NCBI GenBank assembly: GCA_000226015.1
Contig: JH153336.1
Coordinates: 2,508-36,702, forward strand
Length of the DNA: 34,195 nucleotides
Source: Mnemiopsis leidyi
Lineage: Eukaryota; Ctenophora; Tentaculata; Lobata; Bolinopsidae
Direction: 5' to 3'
In this document: piece by piece, positions 21,209-32,476 of the stretch
Position numbering within the stretch: the first letter of the stretch is position 1
Layout: each line of letters begins with the position of its first letter
The notes under the pieces: generated by a model
Databases searched by the model: none
The model's input: only the letters and a program-made list of their open reading frames with translations
What the model was told of the DNA's origin: nothing
Position numbers and translations under genes: made by a program

Positions 21209-24200
21209 CTCACAGAATTTCAACAAGATGTCCAGACCAATATCGATTCCACTTCTCAACCAATTTTTCATGATCTTGTTCACCAAAATTTCTGACGACA
21301 CACTCATGACAACTTCACAAAATTTCTTAAATCTCACGTAATATCTCTACTGAAAACAAACCCAATATTATGTCACAATATACCGTACTCTCAAAATGTG
21401 ACATCACGTAGACCTCCAAATCTCTTAGAAGTAGAACCAAGAAACTGAGTGACCACTCTCTCCCTGGGACTCACAAAAGGATGAGTCTACACACAAAGGT
21501 CATAACGTCCGGTTTCTGTCGTTAGTTTCAAGGAGTGGGTCTGGGGTTGTGAGAGCGGGCCGGGTATACCTCATCTAGACAGAACGGAGACTTGGCAGGG
21601 TGGACAAACAAACAATCTCGTGTCTCAACACGTGACTCTCTAAATATCTGACCACAAACAACATCATACCCCTGACCTGTTGTTCATCTTGATAGTATCA
21701 TGTAGGAGACTGGTATGTGGCGATAGTCTGGCTCTAAGCGAGAGTAGGTTCACAGACGGTTGGAATCTCCGAGAAGTCTAGAAGATCTGGATCTAGAGAA
21801 AACAGCAGCAAAGTCTAGTTACTATGTCCATGAGCATTGTGGTGAACAACAAACAAATGATCCCGTAATCACAAATACAAAATACATAACACGATACCAC
21901 AACGATAAAGAATCTCCCAGCATACAGCTCTCTAAACCTAGGTATGTACGAATGATCAGAATAACTATCACAGTTACGTAGCAAACAAACTATTTACCCA
22001 ACTATACCTGAACATTATGCCACGGTTCAGGAGCTAGATGTTATAAAAATAGTTACGATAAGCGTACCAAACTTACAATAACAGCAATCCCCAGAAAGTC
22101 AGGAAGGCCTGAATAGCAACACGAGATAAAGAAAGATGTGGAACGAGAGCTGGACAGAGAACACAGCAATACCAATTCGCAAATCACGGGATGCCGAAGT
22201 AATGTGACCAATTTACAGTCCAACTTAACCCCATCACTAACTGTCCTGATCGCCCCCTTTTTGGATGAGTGATGCGATTTTTGAACAAAACACTATTGAG
22301 AAAGATCGTTAGCGAGCGTTACATCTCAGAGCAGTTCAGATATCTAATTGCAATAAAGTTAGCTTCATGAATAGCAGTATTCAAGTAAAATGAGCTAATA
22401 ATGTCTTAGTGCCTGACGACTACAATAGCTCTGTATTTTTTACAGCTCCCGGGTCTGAATCGAACTGATCACAGGTCACATCATACTATCGGACTCTATC
22501 ATTCATAATTACAAGTACAACTAGAAACACTCGATTTTATTGCTATGATTTTATCAGAACTGAGTGAACTTTATCCACCCCTACAAGGCTGCATCTAACA
22601 TGTCCACTGTAGAATTCCTTGATGTGGGACAATCTTGTTTCACAAAAGTGGAACAAACCCAAATTAAAGATCATTCCAGAAGCTCTGCAGCAAGCAAGAA
22701 AAATCCACCGAACACGAGCACCGAGAAAGAAAATAACTGAACAAGAAATGCTAAATGTTGTACTATCACACTGCATCTCCAGATGATCGCAGTCTGACCA
22801 AACATGCTGAGCGAAAGGGAGGGTGCAGCTAAGATTGTGAAAGCAGAACATGATCTTTCTATTATATGAGTAAGAAGAGGTGGTCAATGGGCTATTGTCG
22901 ACGCAGCAACAATAGCAACAATACAAACACTATAAGCTTATTCTCTCTCGTATTCTATAGGCATTGAGACGAGGACGACGACACACAAACACTCTTACAC
23001 GTTATCGTATATTACTTACTAAGAAGAAACCTCCCTCCCCCACCCACGCTCCACTGCTACTCCTGACTGGCTCTCAATGCCCCCATTGTCAGCAGCCAGC
23101 TCACTGCCCTCTCTCTGAAAGCCTCTATTGTGTGTTTGCGATGTTAAAACCATGCCATCTACCTTGTCTACACGCTTCGTCATTGCCCTGCTTTTATAAT
23201 CCGTCTGAAGGGGGGCAAGGTGCCGTCTTCAAGATTTATCTTTCAATGTGAACATTTTAAAGAACGCACAAATAATTATTGACTCTCACCATCAATTACC
23301 CATTGAGAATAATATAACAGGCGCTTTAAAAACGTTTCATTGCGTGGGCTACATGCTATTGCTAATCATACATAGTTTAATTAATCGACGATATTCTGTG
23401 AGCTTTGTCTTTTCTAGTGAAATCACAATTCAAATTTATCCTTTTGTTTTAGTTTTCCTTAAAAAAGAATTGCGATGTGTCACAACTTTTCCGGGAGCGC
23501 TAGCAGATCAAATCTGAACTTTATAAGAACGGGTTGCCCTAGTGCCCTATCTTATGGTATTTCGCTAGCTTATAGTAGTTCGATCTTAACCCAGCCCTCT
23601 CGATCACATAAAGTTCAGGTGGAATAAAACAACGATGTGCTAAAAAGCGTGGTCAATATCAATATATCAACAGCGTGATCATAACGATATAGAAAATACA
23701 TTAAAACCTTATCTTACAAAAATATAATAAGAAAAAGCGCCTATTTGAAAGGAGATTAATAACGGAAATTCAGAAATAGACTCATTTTCTAAGTAAGGTT
23801 GAAAATTTGGCGGTGAATCCTAGAAGTCCACTTGTTTTAACACTAAACCAGAATAAAGCTGATAATAAATTTTTTCTAATAAGATTTAAATTATGTTGAA
23901 CGACACTATTATACAACTTAATACCCATTATATTTTCATAAAACATCAAGATTAATTATCAAATTGCATGTTGTAATGGAGATGCGAATTCATCCAAAAA
24001 GCCAATCCTAAATTATTGCACAAACACTTAATTCAATACCAACCATTTATTCAGACACATACACTATAATTCATGTTAATATAAACTTCTCAACATCCAA
24101 TAAAATTCTTGGAACATCCAAAAATGGTTACTAGAAACCAAATGTCAATGATATGGACAGGCCGCCTCACTAGAGTAAACCTTAACCCTTTCATTCAGAT

Positions 24201-24366
24201 TCATCAGCAATGTGCTCAATAATAATCCTCCAATTATTTGGTCCATGGAAGCTTCCTTTTTCAGTCGTCAGAATCAGGGTGACTAAAAAATAACTCGAAC
24301 CGTGATCACATGATCTAACTAAATAACACGCCCGAAATTAAAACTTTATGACAGCAGGACCACAGA

Positions 24367-27300
24367 CTATTGGTCCTTGTTGAGTTCGGCGATGAAGAGT
24401 TCCAGCTTGTCCTGGATACTACGAACTTTCCTCAGCTCCTCAGCCAGGTCTACTCTCTTTCCCGTGATCAGCTTCTTCTTGTTTTCTTCGTCACGTGATA
24501 ACTCTTCTAGGTACTGCTTTACTTCTTGTTCCAAGCGCTGTGCTGAAGGGTGGAAGAATCTAAGGATTCCGTCTGTACTTCATTTCTCAATATTACTCGA
24601 AATACAGATTTTAAAAACAGAGAAAGCTATGTAAGAGAAAAACAGATTTAAATTGATAAACAGTTCTACAACTCACCCTCAGTGTTCATTATCTGTAGTC
24701 GGAGAGCGTTACAAGTTGTCTCCAACATGCGAGTAGCCCGCCAAAACAGCACAACATCGTTACACTCTACAGCGTTACACGCTATGTTACGGTGGTAGAA
24801 CGCTTTGCGGCACTGCTGCGCACTTGACAGTGCCCGACTAAGGAACGTCACTTTGTAAAGCTTCTCCCAGACCGTGCAGATCTGTGGAGATTTGTATTTT
24901 AAAATCGTGCAATTTTATTGTTCACTTAAAAAGTTGAACCAAATTTTAACTGTAAACAATGTGAATGAATTGAAACAGTCAAGAATAAACAAACTTTACA
25001 ATTGCACCTCTTTAGAAGCTTGTATAACTATAAATTAAGTTACGAGAAACTCCAAAGACGTGATAATCAAATGTCTATCACGTGCTCAACTTACAATCTC
25101 ATAAGGAACGTCCACTCCCTGGGTCTGCAAGTTTCTCCTAACGGTCGTCAGCTCGTCATTCTCCAGATGTTTCCCGTGTGTCTCGTCAGCTACCAAGAGT
25201 TTCTGCAGCTCGTTCTTAGCTGCCACACACTGCGACTCTAGCGGGGATCTACTCCGCCAGCCAGTCCATCTTTCCGTCCAAGAGGGACCTGTTTGATTAG
25301 GATTTGTCAATATAATGATCCATGATATGCTTGGATATCAACTGATGAAAATAATTCATTTTAAGGAGGATTTGTTGGTATATAACAGAAACCATAAAAA
25401 CAATTAGAAGATTATCGTAAACCGAGCCTATACTTTTAGTTTAATCAGGCACACAAAACCTAACTGCCAAGTTTATAAAATTGGGACATACCAATACACT
25501 TCTCTAAGTCTTCGTTAGCGAAATCTATCCTCTCCTTGAGTATTCGCTCCATAAAGGAGATAGAGTTATCCCATTGCATTTTATTTGTCACTGCGGTGTC
25601 TTCCAGTGCGTTTTTCTGTATGACACTCTGAAATGATTGTTCGTTACCCGTCGAGAAAATCCACACTCTAAACTCAGTTTTAAGTCACCAAAGAGGTGTA
25701 CACCAAGAATGAAAATTTACATTCTTCCAGAATTGTCACCAACACAGGAAGCCTAGAATACAATAGAAACACACAGCAACATCTTACCAGACGTTTGAGA
25801 GCAGTAGACTGCCAAGCATGCTGAGCCTTGACCGTCTCCAAAACATTTGCTTTAAGCGGCTGAAACAGATCGCCAATCTCTCGGTCAGTTTTCTTGGTGG
25901 TCATGATTGTCTCCAACTGTTTAAACAGAGTCTGCCATCCGACGTTGATGGAGATTTGGGGAAGTTTGTCGTCTGTCCAGTCTTTAAGAGCTATGTCAAC
26001 CTGGGGGACACACTATTTAGCATTAATGTGGGGTGTCGTGTGATGTGAACGGTGGGAGAATGAGAGAAATTTGATTCGGGTGCTGTGTGAATCTGAAAAC
26101 TTGGTAGAAGTGGATATAACTTGGTAGAAGTGGATATAAAGCTTATGATAACATACGGCAACAAAGAAAGACTGTATCGGTACTTAAAAAGAAAAAATGT
26201 TATTAAATAAAGAAAGATAACATATCACGTTGCTGTTGAGTAAATACGTTTTATCCTCTTTCACAGTTCACTGGCGACAAGAAACACAAAACTCACGTAC
26301 TTTAGTGTTAAAGTTAGAGCTAGTCGTGCATTCAGCAGCCCCAAGGTAAATATCATCCACTACTTTTGGATGGATCTTTTCCCACAGATTTTCCTGAAGC
26401 AAGGTCTCCCACTCAAGGGGAGTTGATTTGTGAAGAGCAGCGATGTCGTCCAGAATATCGTCCTTAGCCTTTTCGAACAGATCGTTCTGAGGAACAATGC
26501 AATTTGCAAATAAAGAATTTTGTGAAATTTTCGAAATATCTTAAGACACTGCCCACAGGACACCTTTGTCTAGGATGTTAAAGCCATCAACTAACATTCT
26601 GTAAATGCGATAGTTGCTCCAACCAGCCAACCTAATCGAACGGGCAAAATATTGTAATTACAAAGAGCGCGCAACTGAGCGCGCGCGCCTTAATTAAGTA
26701 TAGAGCGCGGTAAAGGCTTCGGTTTGAAATTTGCGTCACGCCGGATAAAGATGAAAGTGGTACTCCCGAATGCGCTCGATCGAGACTTACTTACCAATTA
26801 CCATTATCGTTGATTATAATAGTTGCCCAAAATCCTTTATCCTTTCACTTTTTACAGGCAGCCTTTGACCCAAATTGAAACAAAATCAGACCATCAAACA
26901 TTCGATTCATTCCTGCAAAATTAGTACAAACGATTTACATACCCTGTCCATTTCTCTAATTCCAGAAAATGTGTTTCTCCACTCGGCTTCAAGGTTGTAC
27001 CGGGCCGCTTTAAAATTATCCGCCTGTTGTTCTACGGAGTCACTAACCATCTTCCAAAAACAGTCGGACACAGCAAGAGACAGATTATTGGTGGACATTT
27101 GGGACGCCCGCATAGCACCAGACCTGGTGAGTGATGAGATTCAAATGGATTAACTTACACAATGCATAAATTCCAATGCATTACATGCATGCACGGTTAA
27201 CCATGTTCAAAATACGCAATGCCTAACGGAATATTCATAAAGTCTCCCGAACATATTAAAAAGCTAAGGCTCAAACTTTAAGTTACCTGAAAAGTTTAGA

Positions 27301-27432
27301 TCTGCTGAAGAAATCCTCCTCGTAGGCTCTGATCGTCTCAACGCTGTCGTCTTGAGGACCTCTCCCCGTCACTACTGCGTAATAACCTAGCGCTTTCATC
27401 GGAAACAGCTTTCCTTCTAGAATCTTCTTTAC
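24367..27432 (-). CDS. OPA1: OPA1/Mgm1 mitochondrial dynamin-like GTPase, C-terminal half only
   Basis: Eight exons in coding order: 27287-27432, 26943-27123, 26301-26486, 25788-26000, 25492-25627, 25095-25288, 24677-24881, 24367-24542. All introns are GT-AG with compatible phases, giving 478 residues to a TAG stop. The sequence follows metazoan OPA1 closely: [20 protein letters not shown] at the end of the GTPase domain, then [20 protein letters not shown] and [12 protein letters not shown] in the stalk. VIQKNALED is followed by the paddle, with the Trp-rich membrane loop W-x3-W-x2-W after GPS (paddle exon 25095-25288). [10 protein letters not shown] precedes a C-terminal coiled segment ([17 protein letters not shown]). 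By family it drives inner-membrane fusion and cristae shape. The GTPase P-loop, G motifs, transmembrane segment and targeting signal are absent. They must lie beyond the K+ channel gene or have been lost. Confidence 0.94.
26099..26138. repeat. Perfect 20-bp tandem duplication
   Basis: ACTTGGTAGAAGTGGATATA occurs twice back to back (26099-26118, 26119-26138) in the 300-bp OPA1 intron between exons 26301-26486 and 25788-26000. Probably slippage. Confidence 0.9.
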
Positions 27433-28778
27433 CTGTGGGTGATAGGGGTAAAAGGACTCAGCTGAATAACACGCGAGGGAACTATCACCGTTTGACTGCG
27501 CGGTGACTAAATTAGTATGCACTACTACTATGCTTCGTCACTTGTAATTAGGAAAGGTGCCGCGTTTCCGCAGCACCCGCTACCATAAATTATATGCCCA
27601 GAGTAGGACGATTTGTCCTAACTGCAGGTTTCATCTAACCGGTGTGCAATGGAGAGACTCGGCCCGGAGGAAGACCCTATCAGATCAGCCTTAACCTCGA
27701 CATCAGGTAAGTATGCTTCAGATGGCGCAAAGCGGGGGTATATTTCAAGGATAGAATATTTCCTTGCGTTTGAAATCTTACAAGATGATTTCAACATTTC
27801 ATAATTATTTTTCGACGAAAAGGAGCTGTCCCATTGATCACATATGATTCATATTATTCAAATGTATTTTGCACTAGTACATTGCAAGATATTTGCATGA
27901 TAATATATGCATATCCGGTTACATTCTTAACATACTACAAGTAGAGAGAGACTTCACGCTATTTAACTGCCACAATGACAAACGGGGTCTTACTCTGTGG
28001 GTTTGTGGACATCACTCTTGTTGCGAAAACAATTCAGCCGGCTTGAAATCTGATGGCCTGCGATCACATTTTACTGGATACATAAAATAAGTATCAAATT
28101 GACAATTGATTAGATTTGCTCATAATGTCGGCTAGGGACTGAACAGTAAACACTAAGTAGTGTGAGACTACAGGCATCTGTCTCAAGATTTCCGAATCCT
28201 ACCCCAAAATTACACTTTCTGAAAACCGAAACTGAACGGAACTAATGAAATATGGGGACAGGTCAACATGTCTAAGCTGATGTAGGGAAATGAAATACTA
28301 AAATTTGGAGTGTTGTACTTAGAGGCCATTAAAATGAAAGCTTTCTCCCGCGCATTACATCGACTAATTTAGTTGACATAATCTTTGGGGTAGATGCCTA
28401 ATTTCAAAATTGATTCATGACTACAAGAATTTAAACGCTGTTATGTTGGGCTAAGTAGAGTACGTGGATTAGGCTTTCCCAGACTCATCGAGAGTAATGT
28501 AATTTAAGGGTTACGTAGTGCATGCGGGATATTTCAATGCAGTGGTTTTAGTTAGATATTAGCTTAAATGTAAGCAGAACGCAATATTTATCACGCTTTG
28601 AGAAATGGTCACGTCTTGCCGCTTTTTATTTCCAAATGCAAAATAATTTAAACATTTCCTTATCTTAGTCCGAATGATGTGCTTACTTGTTCAGACAAAT
28701 TTTCGCATAAAAACCAGTAGACTGGACTAAGACTCCAGGTCTCTTGTTAGCCGTTTTTGATGCTCCAACTTGTTGCTT
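27433..28778. other. Interval between OPA1 and K+ channel exons
   Basis: Neither further OPA1 exons (minus) nor T1-domain exons of the channel (plus) could be found here. A CpG-containing patch at about 27540-27650 precedes a small exon-like frame at 27649-27706. The rest is AT-rich with no signature. An acceptor-like TTGTTCAG ends near 28696 but all three frames after it soon hit stops, so it could only start an untranslated exon part. Confidence 0.5.
27649..27706 (+). CDS. Candidate small first exon, gene uncertain
   Basis: ATG in good context (GCAATGG) opens a 58-nt frame (MERLGPEEDPIRSALTSTS) that ends exactly at a strong donor, GTAAGT, in phase 1. It sits in plus orientation upstream of the K+ channel exons, so it could be an alternative first exon of that gene. 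The frame does not join in phase to the next recognised channel exon, so an intermediate exon or a 5' UTR role would be needed. Otherwise it is chance. Confidence 0.25.
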
Positions 28779-31700
28779 ATGTACGAATTTTCAAGTGGGA
28801 CAATATCGGATGGTGAAGAAAACATGACAGATCCAGACAACTCCAGCCTTACTCCCCCACTCCTAGAGACTGAGAATGTTCTAGAACCTACAATCTCCAG
28901 TTCTAGAACACTCTCTAGCCTCACCCTGCCGGGATTGAAGGAGTCCCCTTTTGAACAATACAGAGTATCCTCCGGCGGGGTGCTGGTTGTAGACCAGGGA
29001 ACACAAACCGCCACTACCACTTCCATCTTCGGTACCCCTGCACGATTAAGTGTGCCGGATACACGACGGTCGTCTAGAGCTGTAATGAGTGCAGCTGCCA
29101 GGGCTAGGTCTGCTGATCCAGCTACCGCTGCTATCACTAAGTGGGCCAGATTGTAAGTGTTAGCATGCAGGCCAGATTGTAAGTGTTAGCATGCAGGCCA
29201 GATTGCAGGCCAGATTGTAGGCCAGATTGCAGGCTGTCACTAAATGGGATAATTTATTTGTGTTTTAATGCACCCACTGCCACACACATGTATGATGACA
29301 GTAATTTTGCCTTCTCGAAAACACATAGAGCCATTAACTGTATCGCTATGTGAAGTCTTAGTGTGAGCTGCAGTAACAATCCTTGATTTGTTAACTGTTA
29401 CTAACTTGATAATACAAACTTCAGGTTAACTGTTACTAACTTGATAATATAAACTTCAGGTTGAACGATTCTTCAGCAAGAAGAAGATCCGTCATGAAAG
29501 GTAATCTTAGTTATTAGTTAGCCTAAGTAAATCCTCTTGCTATTTGTGAAGTTTACTTTCAATATAATGAATGATTACACTTTCTTTCAAGGCAAGATCT
29601 ACATTTATTAAACATTCCTTACTTCCGTAGAAACAGGGGATTCAAGAAAAGATAGTGGTAAACTGTGGGGTTCAGATCAATGTAAAAACACTTCCAGACA
29701 CAGGTACCTAATAGAATATAGAAGAGTCAAATATGTACCTGATTAAATACATGTATGTACAAAGTACACATGTACAATGTACATTATATATTTGCTATAC
29801 AATATACATTCGTGTACTTAATACACATACTATACAATACAGATAGAGTTGTCACGTACATCTTGTAACAAGTGAAACGCGAAGATGTACGTGACAACTC
29901 TATTAGTCCTATTCATCATAAAGCTGACAAAGAAGTCCCTATTTTACACACAATACAGATACGTCAAACATATTCATAATATATGAACATTGAACAGAAT
30001 AATCATTTTTGTAAGTATTCATGCTACGTTCACCTATACCATCTTGAATACCTACTTTAACAATCAAGACTAGAACCGGAGATAGTTGGAGCATTGCAAA
30101 AGTATTTTAATCTTAATAGCTATGTAGACTCTAACTTCTAAGTATATAGTTGAACATGTGAATAGTAAGATAAGACATTGCGGATCTGTAAGCCGTGCAG
30201 TGCAGTGTAAAGACCACCAAGATCAACCAATAAACTATTTAGAAAATGCCATCTTCTCAGTGTGGTATCAACTCCAATACGTGGCAGTCCTGGTTTCAAG
30301 ATCAACAGTTCCACTAGTAACGATAACGACGAGAGGAGCAACAACGAGGCAGATCAGGATATTAATGATGTAGATTTAAAACAAGATAATATCTCGAGCA
30401 AACAAGATAAGATCTCACATCACACGTCAGAGGGATCATTAGAGTACAAGCAACAAACACTGAAAAGTTTTGTGTACGACATATTGGAGAACCCTGAAAC
30501 GAGCAAGGTCGGTGGAGGAGGGAGAACCAATCTTAATATAAATTTTTTAATTCGATTATAAGCCTCTTTACTGTTTATAATTTTAAACTAAACTCTGAAG
30601 TTGATATTTCAAAGTTGAAATTCAGTCTCTAATTTAACATTTAACATTCCTTCATCTAACATCTTGTTAACTTTCCAGGCAGCACAAATATTTAGTTGGT
30701 TTAGTATGACTCTCATTGTTCTCTCCGTTGGAACGTTTATCGCGGAAACTATGCCGGAGTTTAAAGACGACCTCAAAAAGGTCAAGGATATTTTTTGTTT
30801 TTTAAGGTCTTATTTGAGCAGAATTGTGAGTTTCCGTATATTAAGTAGTTTTAAGCGAAATGTTTGTTATTTCAAAACAGTAGCAATTCAAATATTTACT
30901 ATTTATTTGTTATAACAGCTTCAATTTCTTCTTTCAGACGTGGCATAAAACGACAACTGGGACATTTTTCTTTTTATCAGAGACTTTCTTCATCTTTTTC
31001 TTCACACTGGAACTAGTAGGAAGATTTATCACGTGCCCAGATAAGGTAGAGAATAAATTGCCGAGAGCTGTTTGTTGCTAAGTCACCGATCCATCCAAGT
31101 AGATTTTTGATAGGAGACAAAACTTTCGTTGAAATTTAAAGGTCCTGAGATTCTGAATTATCTGACCGTTGTTTCAGAAAGCCTTTGCGAAGAATGTTTT
31201 AAACATCATAGACTTGGTATCAATACTGCCTTTCTACGTGGAACTAATGGTACCAAAGGCACGTTGCACAATTGTTTGCATTATTTCATAAAAATCTTGC
31301 ACAAATCTTGACGCCTTTCAAACCAAAGAACGCCCATTTTACAGCCGACCAAAACTTCTGAACATCTTTGAGTCCAGAATGTGACACATGATGTTGAAAC
31401 TTTATTTTCAGAGGGACGATGGAGATGGGGTGAGTTTAAAGTGAAATTAATACTTTGTAAAGTTCAACATACACTTTGTAAAGTTAAAGCTTCGAAACAT
31501 ATACCAGAGGAATATATTTAACCCGTATCTCATACAGGCGTATAACCCTGCTTGGCTTGGTATGTAAGGGAGCATCATTGCTTTTGGCCGAAAATATCCA
31601 AATCAGAAATTCCCAGTATAAATAAAGTATAAACTTCATAACATAAACCTCCCTTCTCACAGAACAAAAGTTCGATGTCTTCTCTAGTCATTCTCCGCGT

Positions 31701-32476
31701 ACTAAGATTGTTCAGAGTTCTAAGGATCTTCAAACTGTCTCGACACAGCAATAACATGATAGCGTTTGGTATAGCCCTGAGGGGTAGTCTCATGGAACTC
31801 ATGTCGCTAGCTTTGTTCCTGGCTATAGACATCGTTGTGTTTGCTAGGTAGGTCTTGTGATCTCTGTTAAACCGTTTCAATATGCAGTTATCAGGCTACT
31901 TTTTCTTTAAATGGACGTCCAGGCTTCACTGTACTTCATTTTAAGCTTATAGGAAGTTTTAAGGGCACAGCAGAACTTTACGCCCAAATGTCCTCCACCC
32001 AGTGCCTCACTAACCCCACTTTCCCATCAGTATCCTGTATTTCTGCGAGATGAAGGACGACGGGAGCATCGCCCCAGACGACCCCAACAACTTCTCCAGT
32101 ATTCCTGCGGCGTGTTGGTGGGCGGTAGCTACCATAACTACAGTGGGATACGGGGATATGTACCCTAGAACTTGGCTCGGCAAGATATTCGGCTGTTTTT
32201 GTGTCTTCAGCGGCATCCTCGTTATTGCTTTCCAGGTTCCCATCATCGTTGCTAAGGTTGGTTTTTCTGCAGTTTGAAATGATAACTCCGTTTCAATAAA
32301 AATATCCTTTTTAAGAAGTCCATGCTCAATCAATAAGTTCTCTGTAAAATATCTAGATATTACTCAGAGGTGCGTTTCAGTTCACATGGACATTCATGCA
32401 AAAAAGCAACCAGTCTAGTGCGGATAATAATGCAGAGGGTGAATCTACAGACGGAGAAATGGAGAAAGGAACATAA
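28779..32476 (+). CDS. Voltage-gated K+ channel (Kv, Shaker/Shab/Shaw superfamily), no T1 domain seen
   Basis: Eleven exons: 28779-29152, 29460-29500, 29631-29703, 30261-30507, 30679-30780, 30938-31045, 31178-31249, 31412-31429, 31663-31847, 32031-32256, 32381-32476. All have GT-AG borders and compatible phases, giving 513 residues and a TAA stop. Residues 1-245 are Ser/Thr/Asp-rich, followed by S1 (about 246-270), S2 (288-309, then TCPDK) and S3 (320-339). S4 (353-372) has R357, R360, R363, R366, K369 and R372 at every third position, followed by S5. The pore is IPAACWWAVATITTVGYGDM with filter T444-D449, and S6 carries QVP at 475-477. By family it is a tetrameric plasma-membrane delayed-rectifier-type channel. 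The subfamily is unresolved. The tetramerization T1 domain normally found before S1 is not visible in any upstream exon. The start is uncertain: Met at 28779, or a better-context Met at 28824. Confidence 0.93.
29145..29232 (+). repeat. Tandem repeats spanning the exon 1 splice donor of the K+ channel
   Basis: Two 26-bp copies (29145-29170, 29171-29196) start GCCAGATTGTAAGTGTTAGC and include the last eight exon bases plus the GTAAGT donor. Three 12-bp short forms follow (29197-29208, 29209-29220, 29221-29232), reading GCCAGATTGCAG or GCCAGATTGTAG. The donor is therefore present twice, each copy ending in an acceptor-like GCATGCAG. Confidence 0.92.
29390..29459 (+). repeat. 35-bp tandem duplication of branch point and acceptor
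   Basis: Copies 29390-29424 and 29425-29459 differ at one base. Each contains TACTAAC, a perfect branch-point consensus, and ends in AAACTTCAG. The second copy borders the 41-nt exon at 29460, so the first copy is a duplicate 3' splice site of the same intron. Confidence 0.92.
29843..29903. repeat. Perfect 22-bp hairpin in a K+ channel intron
   Basis: Arms 29843-29864 and 29882-29903 are exact reverse complements (starting ATAGAGTTGTCACGTACATC) around a 17-base loop. It lies within the 557-bp intron 29704-30260. The size (61 nt) resembles a short miRNA precursor. A recent foldback insertion is the alternative. Confidence 0.93.

Larger units (their letters stand above)
18311..24366. other. 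6-kb intergenic region between SoxE and OPA1
   Basis: No gene recognised. It contains a regulatory-looking cluster at 20548-20631 and a telomeric tract with inverted arms at about 20968-21208. Further left it contains AT-rich DNA and a TCACGTGA at 18521-18528. Open frames at 22543-22926, 22964-23251 and 23248-23517 show no domain and are judged chance. The right end should include the OPA1 3' UTR; TTTATT at 24046-24051 (AATAAA on the minus strand) is a possible poly(A) signal, about 320 nt past the OPA1 stop. Confidence 0.5.

Noticed and set aside
22543-22926. 127-codon minus-strand frame with hydrophobic stretches.
   Set aside because: No family match, no splice context; the hydrophobicity comes from T/G-rich composition.
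28727-29137. 136-codon minus-strand frame.
   Set aside because: Shadow of the first K+ channel exon on the plus strand, which joins in phase to the rest of the gene.
29631-29703. In another frame this channel exon reads EKIVVNCGVQINVKTLPDT, which looks like the start of a Kv T1 domain.
   Set aside because: That frame does not join in phase to the flanking exons, spacing from Asn to Thr-Leu is too short for T1, and no later T1 landmarks follow. The in-phase frame was kept.
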